Notes: generated by a model from the letters alone, not told the origin. Positions 39,815 to 49,344 are shown, counted from the stretch's first letter. The stretch is DNA of 64,000 bases from Clostridium sp. Marseille-P3244 (GCF_900120155.1 NZ_LT635549.1:1-64000), one strand, 5' to 3'. Program-made: numbers and translations.

Positions 39815-40273
39815 TCAATCAAATAAAACATCTTTTTTTATATCATCAAGCTGTACCACCACATAGGGAAATGTGGCGATTTCTTTTGTCTCCTCTCCTT
39901 TTTCCGGCCCCATCAGGTTTGTGTGGATATGGACCGCATCCTCTGTCTCATACAATTCTTCTACTTCCACACTGTACCCTGTCGTAGGCTGAGTCCCATA
40001 CCCTTCTGCAATATACAATATCCCCTGATCTGCATAAGTCAGTTTGAAGGGCTCGGCTTTTTTCTCCTCGATCACCGTTTTAAACTCCGCGGGCACCATC
40101 TCCTTATCTGTCACGGTAAATTCAATCTCCCTGATCTTCTCGGTTTTCTGCCGGCGTGTGATACATCCTGATGCAGTACAGATCAGTGCCGCCACGCAAA
40201 GGATCAGGGACGCTATATGCCGTCTGCCCTTCGCAGGCCTGCCGGGCGCGGCCGTATTCCATGTTCTTGCCAT
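39815..40273 (-). CDS. Lipoprotein with PrcB-like C-terminal domain
   Basis: 152 residues. Start chosen at 40273 (MARTWNTAAPGRPAKGRRHI); longer frames have no good start. A signal peptide with lipobox (ICTASGC) is followed by a linker and the PrcB-C-like protease-complex domain: FTVTDKEMVPAEFKTVIEEK, KLTYADQGILYIAEGYGTQP, and TTGYSVEVEELYETEDAVHI. The domain is common in small clostridial lipoproteins of unknown role. It is transcribed with sipL, suggesting an envelope or sporulation role. Confidence 0.7.
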   Translation of the reverse strand: MARTWNTAAPGRPAKGRRHIASLILCVAALICTASGCITRRQKTEKIREIEFTVTDKEMVPAEFKTVIEEKKAEPFKLTYADQGILYIAEGYGTQPTTGYSVEVEELYETEDAVHIHTNLMGPEKGEETKEIATFPYVVVQLDDIKKDVLFD

Positions 40274-40436
40274 TCCCCTGTTCCTGCAGCATATTTTCCC
40301 TATAATCATATGTATTTTTTCTGCGCAATATTCCCGACACCGGAGAGTCTTATACCTCTTGGTTCGTGCTTGTTTTTTCTTGATTCCCGCTGTATAATTT
40401 ACAATAATTACTAAACAGAGAAAACGAGGGCACCAT

Positions 40437-41171
40437 ATGATACGGTTTATAATTATTGTAATCTTTCTTATCTTATATCTCATCCTGACAATCCCTGTAC
40501 TGCTTATAGAATGGCTCATTGGGAAATTCAGTCCCCACGCGCGGGACATCAGCTCTCTTCGCATCGTCCAGTGGGGCTTCAAAGTCATTCTGGCACTGGC
40601 CGGAGTGAACGCGACCGTGATCGGGGAAGAAAATATACCCGATGAACCGGTACTGTTCGTCGGAAATCATCGCAGCTATTTTGACATTATCCTGACCTAC
40701 AGCAGATGTAACCGGCTGACAGGCTATATCGCGAAAAAAGAAATGCTGCGATATCTGACCCTGACACTTTGGATGAAACGTGTATACTGTCTCTTCCTCG
40801 ACCGTCAGGATCCGAAACAGGGGCTAAAAACAATTCTCACAGCTATTGACTATATCAAACGCGGGATTTCAGTCTGTGTATTTCCGGAGGGGACCCGCAA
40901 TGACGGTGAGGAGCTCAGTCTGCTTCCATTTAAAGACGGGGCTTTCAAAATCTCTACGAAGACCGGCTGTCCGATCATTCCCATATCCATGAATAATACG
41001 GCGGAGATCTTTGAGAATCATATTCCAAGAGTCAGAAAGACTCATGTCGTTATCGAGTATGGAAAGCCGATCTACCCTGATCAGCTGGATAAAGAGACGA
41101 AAAAGCATATTGGAGATTATGTGGAAAATATAATAAAAGAAACCATCTACAAAAACGCAGAACTTGTATAG
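40437..41171 (+). CDS. plsC: 1-acyl-sn-glycerol-3-phosphate acyltransferase
   Basis: 244 residues. An N-terminal membrane helix (about 3-25) precedes the acyltransferase domain. The HX4D motif is in FVGNHRSYFDIILTYSRCNR, and the substrate motif is VFPEGTRNDGEELSLLPFKD; a third block is GCPIIPISMNNTAEI. It adds the second acyl chain to make phosphatidic acid at the membrane. It is separated from pncB by a 108-nt gap. Confidence 0.93.
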   Translation: MIRFIIIVIFLILYLILTIPVLLIEWLIGKFSPHARDISSLRIVQWGFKVILALAGVNATVIGEENIPDEPVLFVGNHRSYFDIILTYSRCNRLTGYIAKKEMLRYLTLTLWMKRVYCLFLDRQDPKQGLKTILTAIDYIKRGISVCVFPEGTRNDGEELSLLPFKDGAFKISTKTGCPIIPISMNNTAEIFENHIPRVRKTHVVIEYGKPIYPDQLDKETKKHIGDYVENIIKETIYKNAELV

Positions 41172-41279
41172 AGTCATTTTCTTTTACTTTTGCCTGACTT
41201 GTGCTATAATCGAAAAGAAAATCACACAAACCGTGCCGGCCTTCCGGCGCTTCAGGCAAATGAAAAGAGGGAAAATGCG

Positions 41280-42758
41280 ATGAGTGCACAGAATCTTACT
41301 CTGCTGACTGATCTTTATGAACTGACCATGATGCAGGGCTATTTTGAAACCCAGGAAAATGAGACTGTCATTTTCGATATGTTCTTCCGCGAAAATCCAA
41401 ATAAAGGCGGATATTCAGTCATGGCAGGACTGGAACAAGTCATAGAATATATTAAAAATCTGAACTTTTCTTACGAAGACGTAGATTATCTGCGTGGTCT
41501 CGGACTCTTCAGCGAAGAGTTTCTTCATTATCTAAGTGGTTTTCATTTCAGCGGAGATATTTACGCGATTCCGGAAGGCAGCGTTGTCTTCCCAAGAGAG
41601 CCCTTAGTAAAAGTCATTGCGCCGATCATGGAAGCGCAGCTCGTCGAGACAGCTATTTTAAATATCATCAATCATCAGTGTCTGATCGCCACCAAAGCAT
41701 CCCGGGTGGTCCATGCCGCTCAGGGGAACGGAGTTATGGAATTTGGACTCCGCCGCGCGCAGGGTCCGGACGCAGGGTTATACGGTGCCAGAGCCGCAAT
41801 GATCGGGGGCTGTGTGGGAACATCCAACGTATTGGCCGGTGAAATGTTCGATGTTCCGGTTCTGGGTACCCATGCCCACAGCTGGATCATGAGCTTTAAA
41901 GACGAGTACACCGCATTCAAAGAATACGCGCGCCTGTATCCCGACGCCTGCACTCTTCTTGTAGACACATACGATACGCTGAAATCCGGTGTCCCCAACG
42001 CCATCCGGGTCTTCCGTGAGATGCGCGAAGCCGGCATCCATCCAAAGAGCTACGGCATCCGTCTGGATTCCGGAGACCTTGCCTACCTTTCAAAAAAAGC
42101 AAGAAAAATGCTGGATGAGGCAGGATTTACCGACGCCGTCATCGCTGCTTCCAATGATCTGGATGAATTTCTGATCAATGATCTGAAGATTCAGGGCGCA
42201 GCCATTACTTCCTGGGGAGTAGGGACGAATCTGATCACTTCCAAAGACTGTCCTTCCTTCGGAGGAGTATATAAGCTGGCCGCGATCCAGAACGAAAAGG
42301 GTGAGTTTGTTCCAAAGATCAAAATTTCCGAGAATACCGAGAAGATCACAAATCCGGGCAATAAAACCATCTACAGGATCTATGACAAAGAAACAGGGAA
42401 AATGCGCGCGGACCTGATCTGTTTTGCAGATGAAAAATACGATCCCTCTCAGGATCTTCTCTTGTTTGATCCCAATGCTACATGGAAGAAAACACGTCTG
42501 GAAGGCGGCACCTACACAATGAAAGAACTGCTGAAACCGGTCTTTATTCACGGGGAGTGCAAATATACGTCACCTTCTGTCAAAGAAATCGCTGAATTCT
42601 GCAGACAGGAAAAGGACACTCTGTGGGATGAGACGAAACGACTCTTCAATCCCCACAAAGTTTACGTGGATCTGTCCAGAAAACTTTACGATACAAAAGC
42701 TGCTCTTCTTGACAGCGTAAATATTCCGGACAAAGGAAAGGAGTATCGATCATTATGA
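41280..42758 (+). CDS. pncB: Nicotinate phosphoribosyltransferase
   Basis: 492 residues. Start chosen at 41280 (MSAQNLTLLTDLYELTMMQG) with agaggg upstream. The NAPRTase pattern includes MDFFFR-like IFDMFFRENPNKGGYSVMAG, the active-site region GLRRAQGPDAGLYGARAAMI and HAHSWIMSFKDEYTAFKEYA. The phosphate-binding IRLDSGDLAYLSKKARKMLD and GVGTNLITSKDCPSFGGVYK follow. It converts nicotinate and PRPP to nicotinate mononucleotide in NAD salvage. It overlaps the ddl start by 4 nt. Confidence 0.96.
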   Translation: MSAQNLTLLTDLYELTMMQGYFETQENETVIFDMFFRENPNKGGYSVMAGLEQVIEYIKNLNFSYEDVDYLRGLGLFSEEFLHYLSGFHFSGDIYAIPEGSVVFPREPLVKVIAPIMEAQLVETAILNIINHQCLIATKASRVVHAAQGNGVMEFGLRRAQGPDAGLYGARAAMIGGCVGTSNVLAGEMFDVPVLGTHAHSWIMSFKDEYTAFKEYARLYPDACTLLVDTYDTLKSGVPNAIRVFREMREAGIHPKSYGIRLDSGDLAYLSKKARKMLDEAGFTDAVIAASNDLDEFLINDLKIQGAAITSWGVGTNLITSKDCPSFGGVYKLAAIQNEKGEFVPKIKISENTEKITNPGNKTIYRIYDKETGKMRADLICFADEKYDPSQDLLLFDPNATWKKTRLEGGTYTMKELLKPVFIHGECKYTSPSVKEIAEFCRQEKDTLWDETKRLFNPHKVYVDLSRKLYDTKAALLDSVNIPDKGKEYRSL

Positions 42759-43813
42759 GGATCATTGTACTGGCCGGGGGCCTGAGCACAGAGCGAGATG
42801 TCTCCCTTGTCTCCGCCGCGGGAATATGCAGGACACTGACAGAGAAAGGACATGACGCTTTTCTGCTGGATGTATTCCTGGGTCTGGAACATGCGCCTGA
42901 CAACCTTGAGGACGTGTTCGCGCTCCCGGGCCATGGTCTGGAGATTGCCGGGAATATCAGCACAGAAGAGCCGGATCTGGAGAAGGTAAAAGCCTCCCGC
43001 CCGGATCAGTCCCCCTGTTTTTTCGGTCCCAATGTTATTGAACTGTGCCGCCTGGCAGACATTACTTTTCTCGGTCTGCACGGCGGAGAAGGGGAAAATG
43101 GCAAACTGCAGGCAGCTTTTGATCTTCTGGGCATCCGTTACACAGGACCTGACTCTCTTGGCTGCGCGGTGGCAATGGATAAAGGATTTACCAAGCAGGT
43201 CTTCCTGCAGGCCGGCATCGACACTCCCAGAGGGATCTGTCTGCACAAAAACGCGCCTGACCGTTCTCTTTCATCGGCAGGGCTGTCGCTTCCCGTAGTG
43301 GTAAAACCCTGTTCCGGAGGGTCCAGCATTGGCGTTTACATTGCCCACACAGAAGAAGAATACCGGGAATCACTGGAGAAATCTTTCCGCTATGAAGATG
43401 AAGTTATTATCGAGGAATACATCAAAGGGAGGGAATTCGCCTGCGGGATTGTTGGCGGAGAGGCTCTGCCGCCCATCGAGATCATTCCCAGATCAGGATT
43501 TTTTGACTACGCAAACAAATATCAGGCTGATGCCACCCAGGAAGTTTGTCCTGCCGATATCCCGGAAGAAACTGCTTCCCGCATGAAGGACCTCACAGTC
43601 AGGGCATTCCGGGCGCTGAAGCTCAATGTATACAGCCGCGCAGATTTTCTGCTGGATGAAAAAGGGAATCTGTACTGCCTTGAAATGAACACTCTGCCCG
43701 GCATGACGGCTGCCAGCCTCCTTCCAAAGGAAGCCCAGGCAGCAGGAATTGAATACGGAGATCTGTGTGAGCGCATTATCCAGGAGTCTCTCCGGGCAAG
43801 ATACAGCCTTTGA
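42755..43813 (+). CDS. ddl: D-alanine--D-alanine ligase
   Basis: 352 residues. The N-terminal Rossmann part begins MRIIVLAGGLSTERDVSLVS. ATP-grasp elements are FLGLHGGEGENGKLQAAFDL, GRKFS-like PVVVKPCSGGSSIGVYIAHT, VIIEEYIKGREFACGIVGGE and LYCLEMNTLPGMTAASLLPK (metal ligands). It makes D-Ala-D-Ala for peptidoglycan. It overlaps pncB and is followed by murF, which uses the dipeptide, so the two work in sequence. The region LNVYSRADFLLDEKG carries the Arg/Asp of the active site. Confidence 0.95.
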   Translation: MRIIVLAGGLSTERDVSLVSAAGICRTLTEKGHDAFLLDVFLGLEHAPDNLEDVFALPGHGLEIAGNISTEEPDLEKVKASRPDQSPCFFGPNVIELCRLADITFLGLHGGEGENGKLQAAFDLLGIRYTGPDSLGCAVAMDKGFTKQVFLQAGIDTPRGICLHKNAPDRSLSSAGLSLPVVVKPCSGGSSIGVYIAHTEEEYRESLEKSFRYEDEVIIEEYIKGREFACGIVGGEALPPIEIIPRSGFFDYANKYQADATQEVCPADIPEETASRMKDLTVRAFRALKLNVYSRADFLLDEKGNLYCLEMNTLPGMTAASLLPKEAQAAGIEYGDLCERIIQESLRARYSL

Positions 43814-43871
43814 CGACTTTATGGCAATCATACAGGCAGCGTAAATCCGGATATCAGAAAGGACTGTTTTT

Positions 43872-45248
43872 ATGAAACATATGTCTTTACAGGAGATCAC
43901 CACCGCCTGCGGCGGTACATACTGCGGCAGCAGCTCACTGACGGCCCGGCAGGTCAGCAGTGTTGTCATTGACAGCCGAAAGGCAGAGAAAGGAAGCCTG
44001 TTCATAGCCATTCGGGGAGCCCGTGTGGACGGCCACAGTTTTATTCCCCAGGTGATGGAAAACGGTGCGCTGTGCGCCGTGTCGGAGCAGGACCTGGGCG
44101 AGGTTCCTTATCCGTACATCAAAGTGGATTCCTGCCAGCAGGCATTAAAAGATATCGCAGAACACTACCGCCGCTCAATGGATATCAAGGTGGTGGGCAT
44201 TTCCGGAAGTGTGGGAAAGACCAGCACAAAGGAGATGATTGCTTCTGTACTCGGCAGGAAATACAATGTCCTTAAGACCGAGGGTAATTTCAACAATGAG
44301 ATCGGGCTTCCCCTCACAGTGTTCCGTATACGGGAAGAGCACCAGATTGCTGTCCTGGAAATGGGGATCAGTGATTTTGGGGAAATGTCCCGGCTGGCAA
44401 AAATCGCCCGTCCCGATATCTGTGTGATCACCAATATCGGTGCGGCTCACCTGGAAAATCTTGGCTCCAGAGACGGGATCCTGAAGGCCAAGACGGAGAT
44501 GTTTGACTATATGGATCCGAACGGCGCTGTCATCCTGAATGGAGATGACGATAAACTTCGCGGATTTATCCCGTCCAACGGCATATCTCCCGTCTATTTT
44601 GGTCTGGATGGATCCTGTCCATTCCATGCGGAACACATTGTAAGCCAGGGCCTGAAAGGAACCGATGCTGAATTTGTCACGCCGGTTTCCCGGTTCCGGG
44701 CTCATATCCATATTCCCGGAAGCCACATGGTGTACAATGCTCTTGCCGCAATTGCCGTCGGATATTCTCTTCATATGACAGATGCTGAAATTGCCGCCGG
44801 TATCGAGGCCAATCTGCCCATCTCCGGACGCAACAATCTGATCGAAACAGAACGTTATACAATCATAGACGACTGCTACAACGCCAACCCTGTTTCTATG
44901 AAAGCCTCCCTTGATGTACTGTCCTGCGCGGACACCAGAACGGTTGCCATCCTTGGCGATATGGGGGAACTGGGGACCGATTCGGCCAAGATGCATCGCA
45001 GTGTGGGCGTTCACGCTGTAGATGCGGGGATCGACGTTCTAGTCTGTATCGGCCCCCTCGCCTCAGAAATTGCCCATGGAGCTCAGGAATCAGCCGGAGA
45101 AAAGAATTTCCCGATGGAAATCCATATTTATGACGGGAAAGAAGACTTTCTGGAGGAAGCTGAAACCATTCTTGAACCGAATGACACTGTTCTTATAAAA
45201 GCATCACATATGATGGAATTTTCTGAGCTTGTCAAGAGACTGCAATGA
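43872..45248 (+). CDS. murF: UDP-MurNAc-tripeptide--D-alanyl-D-alanine ligase
   Basis: 458 residues. The N-terminal domain (VVIDSRKAEKGSLFIAIRGA) binds UDP-MurNAc. The ATP loop is VVGISGSVGKTSTKEMIASV, and the Mur ligase middle domain has EGNFNNEIGLPLTVFRIREE, NIGAAHLENLGSRDGILKAK. The C-terminal domain has IIDDCYNANPVSMKASLDVL and ILGDMGELG. It attaches D-Ala-D-Ala to the UDP-MurNAc-tripeptide. It follows ddl by 58 nt, a logical pairing for the last cytosolic precursor steps. Confidence 0.97.
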   Translation: MKHMSLQEITTACGGTYCGSSSLTARQVSSVVIDSRKAEKGSLFIAIRGARVDGHSFIPQVMENGALCAVSEQDLGEVPYPYIKVDSCQQALKDIAEHYRRSMDIKVVGISGSVGKTSTKEMIASVLGRKYNVLKTEGNFNNEIGLPLTVFRIREEHQIAVLEMGISDFGEMSRLAKIARPDICVITNIGAAHLENLGSRDGILKAKTEMFDYMDPNGAVILNGDDDKLRGFIPSNGISPVYFGLDGSCPFHAEHIVSQGLKGTDAEFVTPVSRFRAHIHIPGSHMVYNALAAIAVGYSLHMTDAEIAAGIEANLPISGRNNLIETERYTIIDDCYNANPVSMKASLDVLSCADTRTVAILGDMGELGTDSAKMHRSVGVHAVDAGIDVLVCIGPLASEIAHGAQESAGEKNFPMEIHIYDGKEDFLEEAETILEPNDTVLIKASHMMEFSELVKRLQ

Positions 45249-45273
45249 TATACTGTTTGGAGGAACTACATTT

Positions 45274-46083
45274 ATGAAATATCAGGTTCTCGCACTTGAC
45301 CTGGATGGTACGCTCACCAATTCCAGAAAAGAGATCACAGCCCCTACCAGGGAGGCGCTTCTTGACATACAGAAAAACGGAAAGACCGTCGTTCTGGCCA
45401 GCGGACGCCCGATCAACGGCGTGGCCCCACTGGCGGAAGAGCTGCAGATGGCCCGTTTCGGCGGCTATACTCTTTCTTTTAACGGAGCCCGCATTACGAA
45501 ATGTTCCACCGGAGAAATCATTTATAACCGCACTCTCCCACCGGAGGTCATCCGGCCGGTCTGGGAATATGTCAGGACTTTCCCCGGGCTGGATATCATT
45601 TCATATACAGATACCAAGATCATCTCCGGGATCAGACCCAATCAGTATGTAGAGATTGAATCCGGGATCAACAGTATGGAAATCATTCAGGTGGAAAATT
45701 TCCCCGAATTTTTTAATTTCCCAGTAAACAAACTTCTGATCTCGGGCGATCCCCAGATTGTTTCGGGCCTCATCGATCCTTTACGGGAAACCTATCACGG
45801 ACTCCTGAATATCTATCTGTCGGAACCGTTTTTTCTCGAGATCATGCCCCGCAACGTGGACAAGGCCCAGTCTCTCCAAAAGCTTCTGAACAGCATCGGC
45901 CTTACGGCAGATGAAATGATCTGCTGCGGAGACGGTTATAATGATCTGTCCATGATCGAATATGCCGGCCTTGGAGTGGCAATGGAGAACGCCCAGCCGG
46001 TTCTGAAAGAGACCGCTGATTTCATCACACGCTCCAACGACGAGGACGGCATCCTGCACGTAATCGACCTGTTTATGAGATAG
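45274..46083 (+). CDS. Cof-type HAD hydrolase (sugar phosphatase family)
   Basis: 269 residues. Start chosen at 45274 (MKYQVLALDLDGTLTNSRKE) with tttggagga in front. HAD motifs are ALDLDGTLTNSRK, VVLASGRPINGVAP, the Lys in PRNVDKAQSLQKLLNSIG, and CCGDGYNDLSMIEYAGLGVA. The cap has DIISYTDTKIISGIRPNQYV. Like the 33041 gene it belongs to the YidA/Cof group, with broad activity on sugar phosphates. It sits 25 nt after murF and is likely in that operon. Confidence 0.92.
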   Translation: MKYQVLALDLDGTLTNSRKEITAPTREALLDIQKNGKTVVLASGRPINGVAPLAEELQMARFGGYTLSFNGARITKCSTGEIIYNRTLPPEVIRPVWEYVRTFPGLDIISYTDTKIISGIRPNQYVEIESGINSMEIIQVENFPEFFNFPVNKLLISGDPQIVSGLIDPLRETYHGLLNIYLSEPFFLEIMPRNVDKAQSLQKLLNSIGLTADEMICCGDGYNDLSMIEYAGLGVAMENAQPVLKETADFITRSNDEDGILHVIDLFMR

Positions 46084-46099
46084 AATCATCATACGAATT

Positions 46100-47029
46100 T
46101 TATTTGTCTGCAGCTCTAATTTCAGGGCTGCATTTTTGTACCACTTTTTTCTTACCCGGGATCTGCGCCAGGATCACTGCGGTAAACATAAGGGCACATC
46201 CAAACAGTTCTCTGCCTGACATCTGTTCCCCCAGGATGACCCAGCCGGTCAGCGCGGAAAATACAGACTCCAGGCTGAGCAGCAGGCAGGCCACTGTGGG
46301 ATCTGTGTTTTTTTGCGCGATGATCTGAAGGGTATAGGCTACCCCGGAGGACAGGACTCCCGCATAGATGAGCGGCATCCATGCCGCTGTGACTTGGCTG
46401 TTCATTGGCTGTTCACTTACGAACATAGGAATTCCGCACAAAATCCCGCTGACAAAAAACTGAATACAGGAAAGACAGACTCCGTCCACCTTCGGGGCGA
46501 AATAGTCAATAACAAGGATATGAACAGAAAATACGATTGCACATAAAAATACAAGAAGATCTCCCCGGGATATGGATAATCCATCTGTGATACAGAGAAA
46601 ATACATGCCTGCCACGGCAAGCGCCACTCCGAACCATACCCGGATCCCGGCTCTTTTCCCAAGGAACAGACCCAGGATCGGAACGATCAGGATATACAGC
46701 GCCGTGATAAATCCGGCCTTGCCCGCTGTGGTGTACATAATACCGATTTGTTGGAGAGAACTGGCTGCGGCGAGTGCTATGCCACAGCACAATCCTCCAA
46801 TGATCAAGGTCTTCCTGTCTCCCGTATGTCTGTCTTCTCCCTTTGTGTCTGCTTTTCTTTTTCGGATAAATATCACCGGCAGCAAAGTAATGCCGCCCAT
46901 AATACTTCGGATCGAATTGAAAGTGAATGGCCCTAAATAGTCCATGCCCACACTCTGCGCGACAAATGCACTTCCCCAGATAAACGCGGTCAGAAGCAGA
47001 AGTAGATTATTTGTTGAACTGCGTTTCAT
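46100..47029 (-). CDS. DMT/EamA family transporter
   Basis: 309 residues with ten expected membrane helices in two EamA repeats. The first begins LLLLLTAFIWGSAFVAQSVG and the second near LVFLCAIVFSVHILVIDYFA. The linker between helices 3 and 4 is charged (RKRKADTKGEDRHTGDRKTL), on the cytoplasmic side. These carriers export or import amino acids, purines or other small metabolites; the substrate is unknown. It is convergent with the HAD gene. Confidence 0.9.
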   Translation of the reverse strand: MKRSSTNNLLLLLTAFIWGSAFVAQSVGMDYLGPFTFNSIRSIMGGITLLPVIFIRKRKADTKGEDRHTGDRKTLIIGGLCCGIALAAASSLQQIGIMYTTAGKAGFITALYILIVPILGLFLGKRAGIRVWFGVALAVAGMYFLCITDGLSISRGDLLVFLCAIVFSVHILVIDYFAPKVDGVCLSCIQFFVSGILCGIPMFVSEQPMNSQVTAAWMPLIYAGVLSSGVAYTLQIIAQKNTDPTVACLLLSLESVFSALTGWVILGEQMSGRELFGCALMFTAVILAQIPGKKKVVQKCSPEIRAADK

Positions 47030-47072
47030 GTACGGTCTCCTTTGGATGAATTGTCTGATAATTTTGAGAAAT

Positions 47073-47106
47073 GGGGACAGGCACTTTTTAAAAAGTGCCT
47101 GTCCCC
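47073..47106. repeat. Dispersed palindrome, copy C (perfect)
   Basis: ggggacaggcacttttt and its exact mirror form a 34-bp perfect palindrome, preceded by ttgtctgataattttgag. The pattern GGGGACAGGCAC...GTGCCTGTCCCC recurs in many bacterial genomes and is linked there to REP-associated (Y1) transposases. No such transposase is in this window. Confidence 0.8.
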
Positions 47107-47125
47107 GTTCACAGTTTTTTCACAA

Positions 47126-48001
47126 TTACTCAAAAAACTTCTCCATCACTTCCTGTGCAGGCATCTTCTGTCCTGTAAACAGTTCAAATGCAGCAGCACC
47201 CTGCCACAGAAGCATTCCGATGCCGCCTACCGCTGCGCGGCACCCTGCCTCTTTCGCCTTTTTCAACAGCAGAGTCTCTCTGGGATTATAGACAACATCC
47301 GCCACTGCCAGATCTTTATGCAGAAATTCTGCCGGCACCGGCATCACATCCTCCAGCGGACTCATCCCGGCACGTGTCGCATTGACCAGGATATCACTTT
47401 CTGCGATGGCCTTTTCCAGCGCCTCCCGGTCATCCAGGTCCTCAATATATACATTTCCGATCTCTGGAACCGCTTTCTTTATTTTCTCTACCGTCCGCTG
47501 ACCGTTTGCATAAAACTCATCCTTTCGGTTGAAGACAGCGATCTCGGCAGCTTTATCCAGAGCTGTCTGAACTGCGATAGCCGTGGCTGCTCCTCCGGTC
47601 CCGATCAGCACGATCTTTCTTCCGGATACCTCAATGCCGTGTTCCTGCAGATTGCGGACAAATCCGGTGCCGTCCGTGATATGCCCGGTCATCGTCCCGT
47701 CAGATTCAAACACCACAGTATTGCAGGCTCCCACCAGTTCTGCCGCAGGAGACAGCCTGTCCACAAGACGGGCCACCGCTGTTTTATCCGGCATCGTTAC
47801 ATTAAAGCCGCCCGCGTGAAGTGTGCGGAGCGCGCGGACGGCATCCTCCGTCTTCTCAAGCGGCACATCAAAGGCCAGATAAGCCGCGTCTATCCCCAGC
47901 TTTTCAAAGCTGTAATTGTACATCGCCGGTGATCCTGAATGTCCCACCGGTGATCCGATAAGTCCGTAGAGTTGTGTATGTCCTGTGATCCTTCTTTCCA
48001 T
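47126..48001 (-). CDS. aroE: Shikimate dehydrogenase
   Basis: 291 residues. Start chosen at 48001 (MERRITGHTQLYGLIGSPVG) with caggaggc upstream. The substrate-binding motif is GSPVGHSGSPAMYNYSFEKL. The catalytic Lys and Asp are in GGFNVTMPDKTAVARLVDRL and HITDGTGFVRNLQEHGIEV. The Rossmann loop is VLIGTGGAATAIAVQTALDK, followed by NRKDE. It reduces dehydroshikimate with NADPH in aromatic amino acid synthesis. It stands alone in this window, beside a dispersed palindrome. Confidence 0.95.
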   Translation of the reverse strand: MERRITGHTQLYGLIGSPVGHSGSPAMYNYSFEKLGIDAAYLAFDVPLEKTEDAVRALRTLHAGGFNVTMPDKTAVARLVDRLSPAAELVGACNTVVFESDGTMTGHITDGTGFVRNLQEHGIEVSGRKIVLIGTGGAATAIAVQTALDKAAEIAVFNRKDEFYANGQRTVEKIKKAVPEIGNVYIEDLDDREALEKAIAESDILVNATRAGMSPLEDVMPVPAEFLHKDLAVADVVYNPRETLLLKKAKEAGCRAAVGGIGMLLWQGAAAFELFTGQKMPAQEVMEKFFE

Positions 48002-48152
48002 TGTGAACCAGCCTCCTGAACCGGAAAAATATTTCTCCTGTTTTTCAAGTACCAAATGCAGATACAGTATAACACAGAGGGAAAAACTCTTCAATACTTT
48101 AAAGTGTGAAGATTTTAAAGTGACACATTGACAAATATTCCACGATTTTTTC

Positions 48153-48443
48153 TTACGATTTCTTTCCGATCTGCCCGATGATCTGTTTTACATAGGTGCT
48201 CACTCCGGCCACAACAATTCCCTGCGTAACCGCCGTAAACGCAGCCATTGCCACGTCTCTGGGACCGCCGCATTCGCAGGTGGCAAACACATAAAGTGAA
48301 CAGATCAGGATTCCGGCCAGGCCTGTAATAAACAGAATATATTTCTCCTGTATCACAGAACTTTTCCGCAATGCCATATCAAGAAAATAAAGCGCCAGAG
48401 CAACCACGATCAGTTCCGGCTTGATATAATCTGTGATCTCCAT
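48153..48443 (-). CDS. Orphan phage holin (A118-like)
   Basis: 96 residues. Start chosen at 48443 (MEITDYIKPELIVVALALYF) with aagggggat in front. Three to four short hydrophobic segments (about 10-26, 40-58, 66-90), a Lys-rich C-terminus and the KPEL(I/L)VV opening are those of A118-type holins. These form membrane pores to release phage endolysins; in Clostridia, holin relatives such as TcdE also release toxins. No endolysin or phage gene is near, so it may be a domesticated remnant or serve release of another protein. The gene is intact. Confidence 0.75.
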   Translation of the reverse strand: MEITDYIKPELIVVALALYFLDMALRKSSVIQEKYILFITGLAGILICSLYVFATCECGGPRDVAMAAFTAVTQGIVVAGVSTYVKQIIGQIGKKS

Positions 48444-48521
48444 AAAAATCCCCCTTTCACCGCACACAGTAAAATATATGCGAAAAGGGGGATTTCTGTG
48501 TTTTGTTACATAACGGAGATT

Positions 48522-49343
48522 TTAACTTGCCACGACAATGATTTTTGTCAGTCCCGTTATGATAGCAATTATGATAAATACGATAAATACTCTCGTAATC
48601 TTCCAGTTCTTTTTATCCAGAAGGTACCAAGCCAGCAATGTCAGGGCCAGCGGAAGCAGTCCGGGCATGATGCTGTCCAGGATGCTCTGCAGTGAGTATT
48701 CTACGTCAGAGGTCGTATACACAAGACCTGAAGGAGCACTGACATATTGGGCGGAAATGGCCCCCACCACGATCAGGCCGACTACATTAGCGGCACGGGT
48801 GATCGCGTCTTTCCTTCCACCTGCAAAGAGGAACTCTGTTGCGTTGATCCCGAGTTTATATCCTCTGGAAAACAAAAGCCATGTTACGGGAATAATGATT
48901 CCGAGCCACGCGACCATATAGAAGATCGGTCCCGAGATGCTTCCGCTGGTCGCCGACAGCCCCATCGCAATGGAGAGAAGGATCGGACGCAGCGTTCCTC
49001 CGATAAGGGAATCTCCCATCCCTGCAAAAGGTCCCATCAGCGCGGTCTTTGTGCTCTGGATCAGTTCGTCAGGAATGTCCTCGCCTTCAGCCCGCTTTTC
49101 TTCCATACCCAGAACAATACCGGGAACAATGGCGCCCATCGCCTCCTCCGTATTGAAAAACTGTGTATGTCTCTCCATCAGTGCCTTCTGCTCTTCCGGA
49201 TCATCGTACAGTTTGCCGGCCACCAGTCCCATCATCCTTACAAAAGCCGGGGCCATCATACGTTCCATGTTCTGGCATCCAAGTGCAAAGGTAAGCCAGT
49301 TGACATAACATTTCCGAATATCTTTTTTATTAAGTTTTGCCAT
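48522..49343 (-). CDS. PTS mannose-family IID component
   Basis: 273 residues. The conserved start LNKKDIRKCYVNWLTFALGC and the N-terminal ERMMAPAFVRMMGLVAGKLY are family marks. The GPFAGMGDSLIGGTLRPILL segment is the substrate-related motif. At least one C-terminal membrane helix is present (WKITRVFIVFIIIAIITGLT). With IIC it forms the membrane channel for the sugar. Last gene of the PTS set, 1 nt after IIC. Confidence 0.93.
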   Translation of the reverse strand: MAKLNKKDIRKCYVNWLTFALGCQNMERMMAPAFVRMMGLVAGKLYDDPEEQKALMERHTQFFNTEEAMGAIVPGIVLGMEEKRAEGEDIPDELIQSTKTALMGPFAGMGDSLIGGTLRPILLSIAMGLSATSGSISGPIFYMVAWLGIIIPVTWLLFSRGYKLGINATEFLFAGGRKDAITRAANVVGLIVVGAISAQYVSAPSGLVYTTSDVEYSLQSILDSIMPGLLPLALTLLAWYLLDKKNWKITRVFIVFIIIAIITGLTKIIVVAS

Positions 49344-49344
49344 G

